From Microthrixaceae bacterium (GTDB lineage Bacteria > Actinomycetota > Acidimicrobiia > Acidimicrobiales > DATDAH01): a DNA stretch of 64,000 nt. Below are positions 18,301 through 24,752 of the stretch, one piece after another. The notes under the pieces are model-generated. The model was not told the DNA's origin and made no database searches. It worked only from the letters and a program-made list of their open reading frames with translations. Position 1 is the first letter of the stretch. Each line of letters begins with the position of its first letter. The stretch is from contig JACJWK010000003.1 in NCBI GenBank assembly GCA_020637195.1, forward strand, positions 186,001 through 250,000. The letters are read 5' to 3'. A program made the position numbers and the translations under genes.

Positions 18301-18619
18301 CGCGCCCCACGCCGGCCGGTGGCCGACCTTCGGCATGCCGATCTTCGCCGGGCCCGCCGACCTGCACCTCGGCGTGAACCACGTCACCGCCGGCGACCTC
18401 GACGCCGCCGAGGCGTCGCTGCGCTCGGCCCTCGCCTCCTGCGAGGAGGTCGGGTTCCACGCCTGGGCCACCTGGACCCGGTCCCACCTGGCCGACGCCC
18501 TCGCCCGCCAGGGCCGAGCCGACGAGGCCGCCGAGCTCGCCACCGCCGCCCGAGCGGACGCCGAGCGCATGGGCATGCACCTGATCACCCAGGACCTCGA
18601 CCGCCTCGGCCTGACCTGA
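15344..18619 (+). CDS. Class III adenylate/guanylate cyclase domain - AAA ATPase - TPR-like regulator (copy 1)
   Basis: 1091 aa. Residues 5-170: class III cyclase homology domain with metal aspartates in VLFTDLVGST and LGDGLMVVF and the substrate lysine in EVKNLGDG. The transition-state asparagine is missing (GTPVVEAARL instead of the usual VNxAAR), so cyclase activity is doubtful. About 190-500: STAND-type ATPase with Walker A AGEPGIGKTRL and Walker B VLLVLDDVHWAD. About 560-1090: helical repeats like those of MalT/AfsR-type regulators. No DNA-binding domain is visible. GTG 15344 has GGAGG at 15330-15334. It is divergent from the Usp gene. A paralogue lies at 49.6 kb. Confidence 0.87.
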   Translation: MPEAQTVAVLFTDLVGSTARQAEVGDERFDEIRRTHFAVLRDVVEAHQGTEVKNLGDGLMVVFRSASNAIAAAVSMQVENDRHGRAHPELAVGLKVAAAMGDAVLEEDDWFGTPVVEAARLCAVCDAGQLLVTESLRLMAGSRTEATVEPIGELALKGLPAPVPTCEVRWEAAEVVAGVPLPGLFTGDGAAPFAGRSAERATLDRLWKEAGSTGRRVAFVAGEPGIGKTRLVAELARDVHVGGGVVLVGRSDDEIDAPYRPFAEALDHLARHADDDLLAEHVHEMGGVVGRLAPTLTRRTGVEPEPVSNDPEMERVRQFHAVADLLTRQSRRAPVLLVLDDVHWADRSSLLLLRDLVRRLDDAAVLVVGTYRDTDLDRTHPLAAMLADFRREPGVERLALAGLSEDDVLELLTLTGGHDLDDEGIELGRRIAETSSGNPFFVGETLRHLAESGAIVHDGVRWVRGTLDPDDSGVPEGVREVVGRRLSALDDASQQALAVAAVAGAEFDAAVVATVAGRPLDDVLDGLDLAVSRNLLVEDPDRFGGFRFAHALVRQTLEEELSTTRRLRLHRALAEATEAQAPDRVEEIAHHYLEAAATGVAEQAVAYARRAADAATERVAPEQTLRWLRRALEAEEGLTPDPGRRAELLAELGPAAFWADDVNAVADDLLEASALAVEADRPDLLAWAAYWYRGPTAAMVDPTDTRVRALLEAARAALDARPDHELVKERVWVLGKLSHSHLLDPDPTEGLALTAAAVELAERLEDPADRWVGLGWRGVSLFGLGRHAEWEDLGQRCADLAAGLPVVFQRDSLSWLAQAAFERGDVRGALELVDRYVTLLEPLGLALPSFVFGVPAVVAAFEGRFDDAHPLFDAWLDASNLPDVSRVGVLSGEGWAFLWSAEALRYEAALDAFPASADALLSVYPLRATVVLLGGDESRAEGLYDDWLALLEFAPARFVAHVAAIATYATWRLDRPAVARRLLEVLAPHAGRWPTFGMPIFAGPADLHLGVNHVTAGDLDAAEASLRSALASCEEVGFHAWATWTRSHLADALARQGRADEAAELATAARADAERMGMHLITQDLDRLGLT

Positions 18620-18642
18620 ACCACCGACGCCCGCAAAGGCCG

Positions 18643-18691
18643 TTCTGTGTACAGAAACCGCGCGCCGACAGCGCGGGATCTGTACACAGAA
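18643..18691 (+). repeat. 49-bp palindromic element, subtype 1, copy C
   Basis: Outer arms TTCTGTGTACAG / CTGTACACAGAA, internal loop AAA/GAT, perfect inner stem CCGCGC / GCGCGG, 7-nt loop GCCGACA. The outer stem extends 3 more pairs (CCG/CGG) into the flanks. It begins 24 nt after the cyclase/ATPase stop. Confidence 0.88.
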
Positions 18692-18737
18692 CGGGATTCG
18701 GGGACTCCGGCGCCGGCGCCCGCCCCGCCCCCATCCA

Positions 18738-18786
18738 TTCCGTGTACAGAATCCGCGCGCTCGCAGCGCGGGATCTGTACACAGAA
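18738..18786 (+). repeat. 49-bp palindromic element, subtype 1, copy D
   Basis: Same layout as the copy 95 bp before it: left arm TTCCGTGTACAG (one mismatch to its partner), right arm CTGTACACAGAA, inner stem CCGCGC / GCGCGG, loop GCTCGCA. A C run precedes it and a run of six G follows (from 18794). It sits between the convergent regulator and DUF6206 genes. Confidence 0.88.
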
Positions 18787-18827
18787 CGAGGTTGGGGGGC
18801 CGGAGCGGGTGAGCTCAGGTGGTCAGA

Positions 18828-19766
18828 TCAGAACGCCTTCTTCTTGGCCTTCCACGTCTTCGGGTCGTACTCCATCGGGGGCACGAAGAAGCCGTAGCGC
18901 CGGCGGCGGACGTGGCGCTGCCAGAAGCGGTCGGCCCGCATCACACGGTTCATCATCGACCACGTCTTGACCTCGCCGTCGTAGTGGGTGCGGGCGTCCT
19001 CGATGGTGATGGGGCGGTCCACCACCTGGTTGCAGGCCTCGATGACCTGGGGCACCCAGGCGTCGAGGTCGTTCTTGTAGAGCAGGCCGCAGAGGTCGAG
19101 GAGGGTGAAGCGCACGTCGCAGTAGCGCTTGATGGCCGGCGGCAGCTCCTTGCGGTAGGTGCCCTGGGCCAGCGCCGGCGCCGCCTTGAGGAAGATCTCG
19201 AGGTCGAGGGCCACCTCGCCCCGCTCGTCGAGCAGGAACGGGGTGGTGACGTCGATGTAGCGATGGGCGCCGTCGATCCAGGCCCAGTTGGTGATCTGGG
19301 CGTCGACGCCGCGGCGTTCGGTGGTGAAGCCGGCCACCTGGTCGACGACCGTCTGGACGAGCGGGTGCCCGTCGGCGGGGTCGGCCGCGGCCAGCACCTG
19401 GTCGCCGAGGCAGGCCCTCGGGACGACGGGCTGGATGATGTAGCCGGTGAGGCCGCCGGCCTTGCCCTCCGACGGCACCGCCCGCACCTCGGTGTCGACC
19501 ACGGCGATGCCGGAGTGGCGCATCTGGTCCACGTAGTCGAGGACGAGGGCCTTGTGCTTGTCGAAGTCGGCCTCGGTGGCGTTCGGCGGGAGCCGCTTGC
19601 ACACGACCCGCGGGGCGTCGGCGGGCACGCCGAACACGACCGCGGTGACCCCGTACCCCATGATGTTGAGGCCCTCCTGGCCCTTCCCGTCGAGGGCCCG
19701 GCCCACGAGGGCCTCGAGCTCCATCAGCTCCTCGTCGGTGATCATCCCGCCGTCATCGGTCGCCAT
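18828..19766 (-). CDS. DUF6206-like conserved protein with kinase-like N-lobe
   Basis: 312 aa. IMGYGVTAVVFGVP (residues 35-48) resembles a protein-kinase/aminoglycoside-phosphotransferase glycine loop, and VVCKRLPP (54-61) resembles the ATP-anchoring lysine strand. YIIQPVVP could be the hinge, and YIDVTTPFLLD a metal-binding strand. Many actinobacteria encode a similar protein without known function. A phosphotransferase fold is my inference from these motifs. ATG 19766 follows GATGAT (19775-19780) at 8 nt. It is divergent from the ethylmalonyl-CoA mutase gene, 52 nt away. Confidence 0.65.
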   Translation of the reverse strand: MATDDGGMITDEELMELEALVGRALDGKGQEGLNIMGYGVTAVVFGVPADAPRVVCKRLPPNATEADFDKHKALVLDYVDQMRHSGIAVVDTEVRAVPSEGKAGGLTGYIIQPVVPRACLGDQVLAAADPADGHPLVQTVVDQVAGFTTERRGVDAQITNWAWIDGAHRYIDVTTPFLLDERGEVALDLEIFLKAAPALAQGTYRKELPPAIKRYCDVRFTLLDLCGLLYKNDLDAWVPQVIEACNQVVDRPITIEDARTHYDGEVKTWSMMNRVMRADRFWQRHVRRRRYGFFVPPMEYDPKTWKAKKKAF

Positions 19767-19818
19767 GACCCCAGATCATCCCACTCCCAGTGGCCCCCCG
19801 GGGTAGGAGAAGGGGACA

Positions 19819-21813
19819 ATGGAGCCCATGGCCGACGAAGCGAACGCGACCGCGCCCGTCCAGCACACGCCCGACCGTCCCTGGATGATGCGGACGTACT
19901 CGGGGCACTCCACCGCGAAGGCCTCGAACGAGCTCTACCGCACCAACCTGGCGAAGGGACAGACCGGCCTCTCCGTCGCCTTCGACCTGCCCACCCAGAC
20001 GGGCTACGACCCCGACGCTCCCGAGGCCCGCGGCGAGGTCGGCAAGGTCGGCGTCCCGGTCGCCCACCTGGGCCACATGCGCCAGCTCCTCGACGGCATC
20101 CCGCCCGGCGAGATGAACACGTCGATGACGATCAACGCCACCGCGGCCTGGCTGCTCGGCCTCTACGTGGCCAACGCCCGCGAGCAGGGGGTGCCCACCG
20201 AGGCGCTGCGGGGCACCACCCAGAACGACATCGTCAAGGAGTACCTGAGCCGCGGCACCTACATCTACCCGCCGCTGCCCAGCCGCCGGCTCATCGTCGA
20301 CATGGTGGCGTTCTGCTCGGAGCACATCCCGAAGTGGAACCCGATGAACGTCTGCAGCTACCACCTGCAGGAGGCGGGGGCCACGCCGGTCCAGGAGATC
20401 GCCTACTCGCTGGCCACCGCCCTCGACGTGCTCGACGCGGTGCGAGAGTCCGGCCAGGTGCCCGAGGACCGCTTCCCCGCGGTGGTGGCCTCCATCTCGT
20501 TCTTCGTGAACGCGGGCATCCGCTTCGTCGAGGAGAACGCCAAGATGCGGGCCTTCACCGAGCTGTGGGACCGCCTCACCCTCGAGCGCTACGGCGTCAC
20601 CGACCCCAAGGCCCGGCGCTTCCGCTACGGCGTGCAGGTCAACTCGCTCGGCCTCACCGAGGCCCAGCCGGAGAACAACGTGCAGCGCATCGTCCTCGAG
20701 GCCCTCGGCGTCACGCTCTCGAAGAGCGCCCGGGCGCGGTCGATCCAGCTGCCGGCGTGGAACGAGGCGTTGGGGCTCCCCCGTCCGTGGGACCAGCAGT
20801 GGTCGCTGCGCATCCAGCAGGTGCTGGCCTTCGAGACCGACCTGCTCGAGCACGAGGACCTGTTCGAGGGCTCGAAGGTGATGGAGCGCCTCACGGCCGA
20901 CCTGGTCGAGGGCGCCCAGGCCGAGCTCGACGACGTCCTGGCCCTCGGGGGCGCCTTCGAGGCCATCGAGGAGCTGAAGGGCCGTCTCGTCACGTCCCAC
21001 ACCGAGCGCATGCGCCGCCTCGAGTCCGGCGACCTGAAGGTGGTCGGGGTGAACTGCTTCACCGAGACCGCCGACTCGCCGCTGAACTCGGCCGACAACA
21101 TCCTCCAGGTCGACCCCGCGGTGCAGCGCCAGATGATCGACGACGTGCGGGCGTGGCGTGACGAGCGCGACGCCGGCGCCGTCGGCCGCGCCCTCGACGA
21201 GCTGCGGCGCGTCGCCGAGGACGGCACCAACCTGATGCCCGCCACGATCGCCCTGGCCGAGGCGGGGGGCACGACGGGCGAGTGGGCCGGTGCGCTGCGC
21301 GAGGTGTTCGGCGAGTACCGCGCCCCCACCGGCGTGGCCGCGGCCGCCAACCAGGCGGGGACCAACGACGGCCTGCGCTCGGTGGCCGAGCGGGTTCAGG
21401 CCATGCCCGGGGGCCCGCCCCGCTTCCTGGTGGCCAAGCCGGGCCTCGACGGGCACTCCAACGGCGCCGAGCAGATCGCCGTGGCCGGGCGCGACGCCGG
21501 CATGGAGGTCATCTACCAGGGCATCCGCCTCACGCCCGAGCAGATCGCGGCCGTGGCCCGCGACGAGGACGTCGACGTGATCGGCCTGTCCATCCTGTCG
21601 GGCAGCCACCTCGAGCTCGTGCCCGCGGTGCTCGAGCAGCTGCGCGCCGCCGAGGTGGACGCCCCCCTCACCGTCGGCGGCATCATCCCCGAGGGCGACC
21701 GGGCCAAGCTGCTGGAGCTGGGCGTCTCCGCCGTCTACACCCCCAAGGACTTCGAGCTGGGCCACCTGATGGCCGAGATCGCCGACCTGGCCGAGGCGCA
21801 CCGGGGCCGCTGA
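19819..21813 (+). CDS. meaA: Ethylmalonyl-CoA mutase-type (MeaA) B12-dependent acyl-CoA mutase
   Basis: Coenzyme-B12-dependent carbon-skeleton mutase; by similarity (2R)-ethylmalonyl-CoA to (2S)-methylsuccinyl-CoA in the ethylmalonyl-CoA pathway. The 664-aa chain fuses the substrate barrel and the B12 domain. RTYSGHSTAKASNELYR at the N-terminus, FDLPTQTGYDPD, and the cobalamin motif D544-G-H-S-N-G in KPGLDGHSNG are clear. The one-chain form of about 660 aa with this N-terminus is typical of MeaA rather than the longer MutB. ATG 19819 has an AGGAGAAGGGG SD. Other ethylmalonyl-CoA genes (ccr, ecm epimerase) are not in the window, so a related mutase specificity remains possible. Confidence 0.88.
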   Translation: MEPMADEANATAPVQHTPDRPWMMRTYSGHSTAKASNELYRTNLAKGQTGLSVAFDLPTQTGYDPDAPEARGEVGKVGVPVAHLGHMRQLLDGIPPGEMNTSMTINATAAWLLGLYVANAREQGVPTEALRGTTQNDIVKEYLSRGTYIYPPLPSRRLIVDMVAFCSEHIPKWNPMNVCSYHLQEAGATPVQEIAYSLATALDVLDAVRESGQVPEDRFPAVVASISFFVNAGIRFVEENAKMRAFTELWDRLTLERYGVTDPKARRFRYGVQVNSLGLTEAQPENNVQRIVLEALGVTLSKSARARSIQLPAWNEALGLPRPWDQQWSLRIQQVLAFETDLLEHEDLFEGSKVMERLTADLVEGAQAELDDVLALGGAFEAIEELKGRLVTSHTERMRRLESGDLKVVGVNCFTETADSPLNSADNILQVDPAVQRQMIDDVRAWRDERDAGAVGRALDELRRVAEDGTNLMPATIALAEAGGTTGEWAGALREVFGEYRAPTGVAAAANQAGTNDGLRSVAERVQAMPGGPPRFLVAKPGLDGHSNGAEQIAVAGRDAGMEVIYQGIRLTPEQIAAVARDEDVDVIGLSILSGSHLELVPAVLEQLRAAEVDAPLTVGGIIPEGDRAKLLELGVSAVYTPKDFELGHLMAEIADLAEAHRGR

Positions 21814-21819
21814 GCGCGG

Positions 21820-21835
21820 CGGCCCATTCGGGCCG
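21820..21835 (+). terminator. Hairpin after the mutase gene
   Basis: CGGCCC-attc-GGGCCG, 6-bp stem with a 4-nt loop, beginning 7 nt after the stop codon at 21811-21813. No T tract follows, as is common in high-GC actinobacteria. Confidence 0.5.
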
Positions 21836-21964
21836 TCCGACCCATGGCTGCGGGCTTGATTCCCCGGCCGGGCGCGCCGATGGTGAACGGGTGAGCGGCC
21901 GGCTCGACGGGCCGCGATCATGGTCGGCACGTTCGGTGTCGGGCTCGGAGCAGCAGGAGTGGTG

Positions 21965-22714
21965 GTGGACACGACGATCCTTGGGGCGGTGGCCGGTCTG
22001 GCGGCGGTGGGACTCGTGGTGCTCGCCGTCGCGTGGCGTCGCGACCGCTCGGAGCAGCGGTCCCGGCTGCTCGCTCTCGACGCCCGAGTCCGCGAGCTCG
22101 AGGAGCGGCCCGCGAACGCCGGCGGGGCGGCGGCCCCGGCCGGCGCGGACCCCGCCATCGCCGCGCCGCCGCCCGCAGCGGACCTGGGCGCCCCCGGGGT
22201 GCCCCTCCCTCCCGACGCCGGTGCCCCGGCCCGGGCGTCGCGCGAGTCCGACCTGCTCGCCGACCCCCAGACGGGCCTGTTCAGCGAGGGCTACTTCCGG
22301 GTCGCCCTCGACGCCCGCATCTCGGCCGCCCGCCGCCACCTGCGACCGGTGGCGGTCGTGATCCTCGACGTCGTGCAGGGCCTCGAGTCGGGCCGGCCCG
22401 TGCCCGCCGACCCGAAGGTCGTCGCCGAGAGCATCGCCGCCACCGTGCGCGACGCCGACACCGCGTGTCGCATGGACGACGGCCGCTTCGCCCTCGTGCT
22501 GGAGGACACCCCCGAGAACGGTGCCATCTGGACCGTCGAGCGGGTGCGCCGCCGCCTGGCCGAGGCCGCGCCCGGGCAGACCCTCTGGGCGGGCGTGGCC
22601 TGCTACCCCGCGCACGCCTTCGACAGCGACGAGATCCTGAGCCAGACCGAGCAGGCGCTGCGGGCCGCCCGCGAGTGGCGCCAGGACCGCATCGAGGTCG
22701 CGATCGCCCCGTAG
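21965..22714 (+). CDS. Membrane-anchored protein with degenerate GGDEF domain
   Basis: About 249 aa. One N-terminal transmembrane helix (residues 3-24), a short coiled-coil-like charged segment, a Pro/Ala linker (about 45-95) and a GGDEF-like domain starting DPQTGLFSEGYFRVAL. The signature loop reads M-D-D-G-R-F where active diguanylate cyclases have GG(D/E)EF, so it probably does not make c-di-GMP and may bind nucleotide or act as a scaffold. GTG 21965 has AGGAG at 21955-21959; an in-frame ATG at 21920 without an SD would add 15 residues. Confidence 0.72.
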   Translation: MDTTILGAVAGLAAVGLVVLAVAWRRDRSEQRSRLLALDARVRELEERPANAGGAAAPAGADPAIAAPPPAADLGAPGVPLPPDAGAPARASRESDLLADPQTGLFSEGYFRVALDARISAARRHLRPVAVVILDVVQGLESGRPVPADPKVVAESIAATVRDADTACRMDDGRFALVLEDTPENGAIWTVERVRRRLAEAAPGQTLWAGVACYPAHAFDSDEILSQTEQALRAAREWRQDRIEVAIAP

Positions 22715-22753
22715 CGCGGCCGCCGCGCGCCGTCGCTCCCGTACCCTCGTCCG

Positions 22754-22933
22754 GTGCTCCGTGTCTCGATCGCCCTGCTCGTCGCGGTCGTCGTCACGCT
22801 GCTCGTGGGGGCCTACACGCGCATCGGCGCCGTCATCTGGACGGTGCGGCCCGGCAACGGTCTCCACGACGCCGACCTCGCCGCCGGGCTCCTGGCCGGC
22901 GCGCTGACGTACCTGCTGATCCGGCCGCGCTGA
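22754..22933 (+). CDS. Small two-helix membrane protein
   Basis: 59 aa. Two hydrophobic segments, residues 5-20 (SIALLVAVVVTLLVGA) and about 42-56 (LAAGLLAGALTYLLI), with a polar turn of G-N-G-L-H-D in between and a C-terminal R-P-R. GTG 22754 is preceded at 6 nt by TACCCT (22742-22747). It lies 40 nt after the GGDEF-like gene. I do not recognise the family; the strong start signal and the clean membrane pattern support a real gene. Confidence 0.65.
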   Translation: MLRVSIALLVAVVVTLLVGAYTRIGAVIWTVRPGNGLHDADLAAGLLAGALTYLLIRPR

Positions 22934-23014
22934 TCCGGCCGCGCGGAATCGGCCGCGCTGAGCCCGGTCACCGATCCGGGCCTCGGCGCCGCCACCGCCG
23001 GGGACGCGTCCGGG

Positions 23015-23959
23015 TCAGGCGGCGGCGAAGGCGGCGCGCAGCGCGGCGACCGAGTCGCGCTCGTGCGCCCGGGAGGACGCCAGCAGGCGGGTGAAGGCGA
23101 ACGAGGCGTGGAGGTGTCCGTCGAGGCGCACGTGCGTGGTCGGCACGCCGGCCGCCTCCAGGGCCCGTGCGTAGGCCTCGCCGTCACCGCGGAGCTTGTC
23201 GTACTCGGCGGTCGTGATCCACGCCGGCGGGAGGCCGTCGTGACGGTCGGCCCGGAGCGGCGAGGCCGACGGGTCGGTGGCGAGCGCCGGGTCGGGCAGG
23301 TAGGCGGCGAGGAACTCGTCGATCGCGGCCGCGTCGAGCAGGTAGCCGTCGGGCACCTCCCGGTGACCGGGCTGCGCCAGCGTGCAGTCGGTGACGGGGA
23401 CGTCGAGCCACTGGTGGCAGAGGGCGGGTCCGCTCCGGTCACGGGCCCGGAGGGCGACGACCGCGGCCACGTTGCCACCGGACGACTCGCCCCCCACCGC
23501 CACGCGGGCGGGGTCGACGCCGAGGGCACGGGCGTCCTCGACGAGGCGACACAGCGCCGTGTAGCCGTCGTCCGGCGCGGTGGGGAACTGGCACTCGGGC
23601 GCGAGCCGGTACTCGACCGAGGCCACGACGCAGTCGGCGTCCACGCAGACGGTGCGACAGCGGGGGTCGCGCTCGTCGAGGGTGCCGACGCACCAGCCGC
23701 CGCCGTGGAAGAACACGTACAGGGGGTGCGGACCCGGTGTGGGGGGTCGGTAGAGGCGCACCCGGATGCGCCCGCCGTCCACGGCCACCGACCGGTCCTC
23801 GATCGAGCGGGGTCGTGGCCCGGGCTGCATGACCAGCCACCCGCCCCGGCGGGCGAGCCGCGCCTCCTGGGCGCGCCGCTCGACGATGGGGCCCGAGCGG
23901 TGACGGTCGGCGAGCCGACCGAGCGCGACCAGCGGCCGGAGGCGGGGCTCGAGCGGCAC
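23015..23959 (-). CDS. Alpha/beta hydrolase, hormone-sensitive-lipase (HSL) type esterase
   Basis: 314 aa. Oxyanion motif HGGGWC at residue 85, nucleophile S159 in GGESSGG, YRLAPE between them, and a C-terminal D...H pair (EYDKLRGDG, LDGHLHASFAF). These define the HSL family of carboxylesterases acting on short or medium acyl esters. No signal peptide. GTG 23959 has TACGGT (23966-23971) 6 nt upstream. It is convergent with the small membrane protein gene and divergent from the thioredoxin operon. Confidence 0.9.
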   Translation of the reverse strand: MPLEPRLRPLVALGRLADRHRSGPIVERRAQEARLARRGGWLVMQPGPRPRSIEDRSVAVDGGRIRVRLYRPPTPGPHPLYVFFHGGGWCVGTLDERDPRCRTVCVDADCVVASVEYRLAPECQFPTAPDDGYTALCRLVEDARALGVDPARVAVGGESSGGNVAAVVALRARDRSGPALCHQWLDVPVTDCTLAQPGHREVPDGYLLDAAAIDEFLAAYLPDPALATDPSASPLRADRHDGLPPAWITTAEYDKLRGDGEAYARALEAAGVPTTHVRLDGHLHASFAFTRLLASSRAHERDSVAALRAAFAAA

Positions 23960-24028
23960 TCACCCACCGTAGCGAGCGGGTCGCCGGGCGGGTAGAGAGG
24001 AGGTGGCGCACGGCGGGCAAGCCCCGGG

Positions 24029-24057
24029 TTGTATACCCCCAGGGGTACCTGTACGCT
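24029..24057 (+). promoter_or_regulatory. Thioredoxin operon promoter with a CsoR/CstR-like operator
   Basis: -35 TTGTAT (24029-24034), a 17-nt spacer and -10 TACGCT (24052-24057). The spacer holds the palindrome TACCCC-CA-GGGGTA (24034-24047), the core recognised by CsoR-family repressors (copper CsoR or persulfide-sensing CstR). A repressor bound there would block RNA polymerase directly. The regulator gene is not in the window. Confidence 0.65.
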
Positions 24058-24108
24058 GGTTCCCGACGCCCATCCACCCGACCCCACCCCACCCGAGGTT
24101 CCTTCCCC

Positions 24109-24483
24109 ATGGCCACCACCGAGCTCACCGCCGACACCTTCGAGACCACCGTCGCCGACGGCATCGTGTTCGTCGACTGGTGGGCGTCCTGGTGCGGCCC
24201 CTGCCGCATGTTCGCCCCGATCTTCGAGGCCGCGTCCGAGCAGCACCCCGACATCACGTTCGCGAAGGTCGACACCGAGGCGGAGCAGTCCCTCGCCGGC
24301 TCCGCAGGGATCATGTCCATCCCCACCCTCATGATCTTCCGCGACGGCATCCTGCTCTTCTCGCAGCCCGGGGCCCTGCCCGCGGCCGCCCTCGACGACC
24401 TGATCGCCCAGGTCCGCGCGCTCGACATGGACGAGGTGCGGGCGCAGGTCGAGCGCGAGAAGGCCGAGCAGGCCGCCTCCTGA
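24109..24483 (+). CDS. trxA: Thioredoxin
   Basis: 124 aa, a classical thioredoxin with the redox pair C29-G-P-C32 in WASWCGPCRM, cis-proline in SIPTLMIF and a C-terminal acidic helix. Cytoplasmic dithiol-disulfide exchange, or persulfide reduction if the operon is sulfur-responsive. The 5' leader is about 50 nt, with only a weak GAGG ribosome site. The stop overlaps the start of the next gene (TGATG). The CsoR/CstR-like operator suggests induction by copper or reactive sulfur. Confidence 0.93.
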   Translation: MATTELTADTFETTVADGIVFVDWWASWCGPCRMFAPIFEAASEQHPDITFAKVDTEAEQSLAGSAGIMSIPTLMIFRDGILLFSQPGALPAAALDDLIAQVRALDMDEVRAQVEREKAEQAAS

Positions 24484-24722
24484 TGTGCTCGCTGTCGCGC
24501 TACGTCGTCATCGGCGGGTTCACCGCCATGGCGGCGGCCACCGCCGCCGGGAGCGACGTCGTGGGCCTGCTCGCGGGCGCGGTCGCCGTCGCCCTGACGA
24601 TGGCGGCCACGCGCCGCTGGCCCGGCCTCGGCGGGTCGTGCGCGCTGCCGCCGCCCGACACGGGCGCCGACGCGACCGACGACCCCCGCACCGCCGAGGA
24701 CGCCACGGTCACCCTGCGCTGA
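24483..24722 (+). CDS. Small membrane protein co-transcribed with thioredoxin
   Basis: 79 aa. Two hydrophobic stretches, YVVIGGFTAMAAATAAG (7-23) and VVGLLAGAVAVALTMAAT (26-43), a WPGLGGSC turn and an acidic, disordered tail. Cysteines at residue 2 and in GGSC could serve redox chemistry. It recalls DUF2892/YgaP-type small membrane proteins found beside sulfurtransferases and thioredoxins, but the match is weak. ATG overlaps the thioredoxin TGA. Confidence 0.7.
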   Translation: MCSLSRYVVIGGFTAMAAATAAGSDVVGLLAGAVAVALTMAATRRWPGLGGSCALPPPDTGADATDDPRTAEDATVTLR

Positions 24723-24752
24723 CCGTCACACCCGCGGCGTAGGTTTCGGTCG

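Noticed and set aside
19753..22158. 801-codon open frame antisense to the mutase gene
   Set aside because: It mirrors the mutase in the antisense frame that GC-rich codon bias keeps open, is rich in G/H/R/V, and has no domain or start signal.
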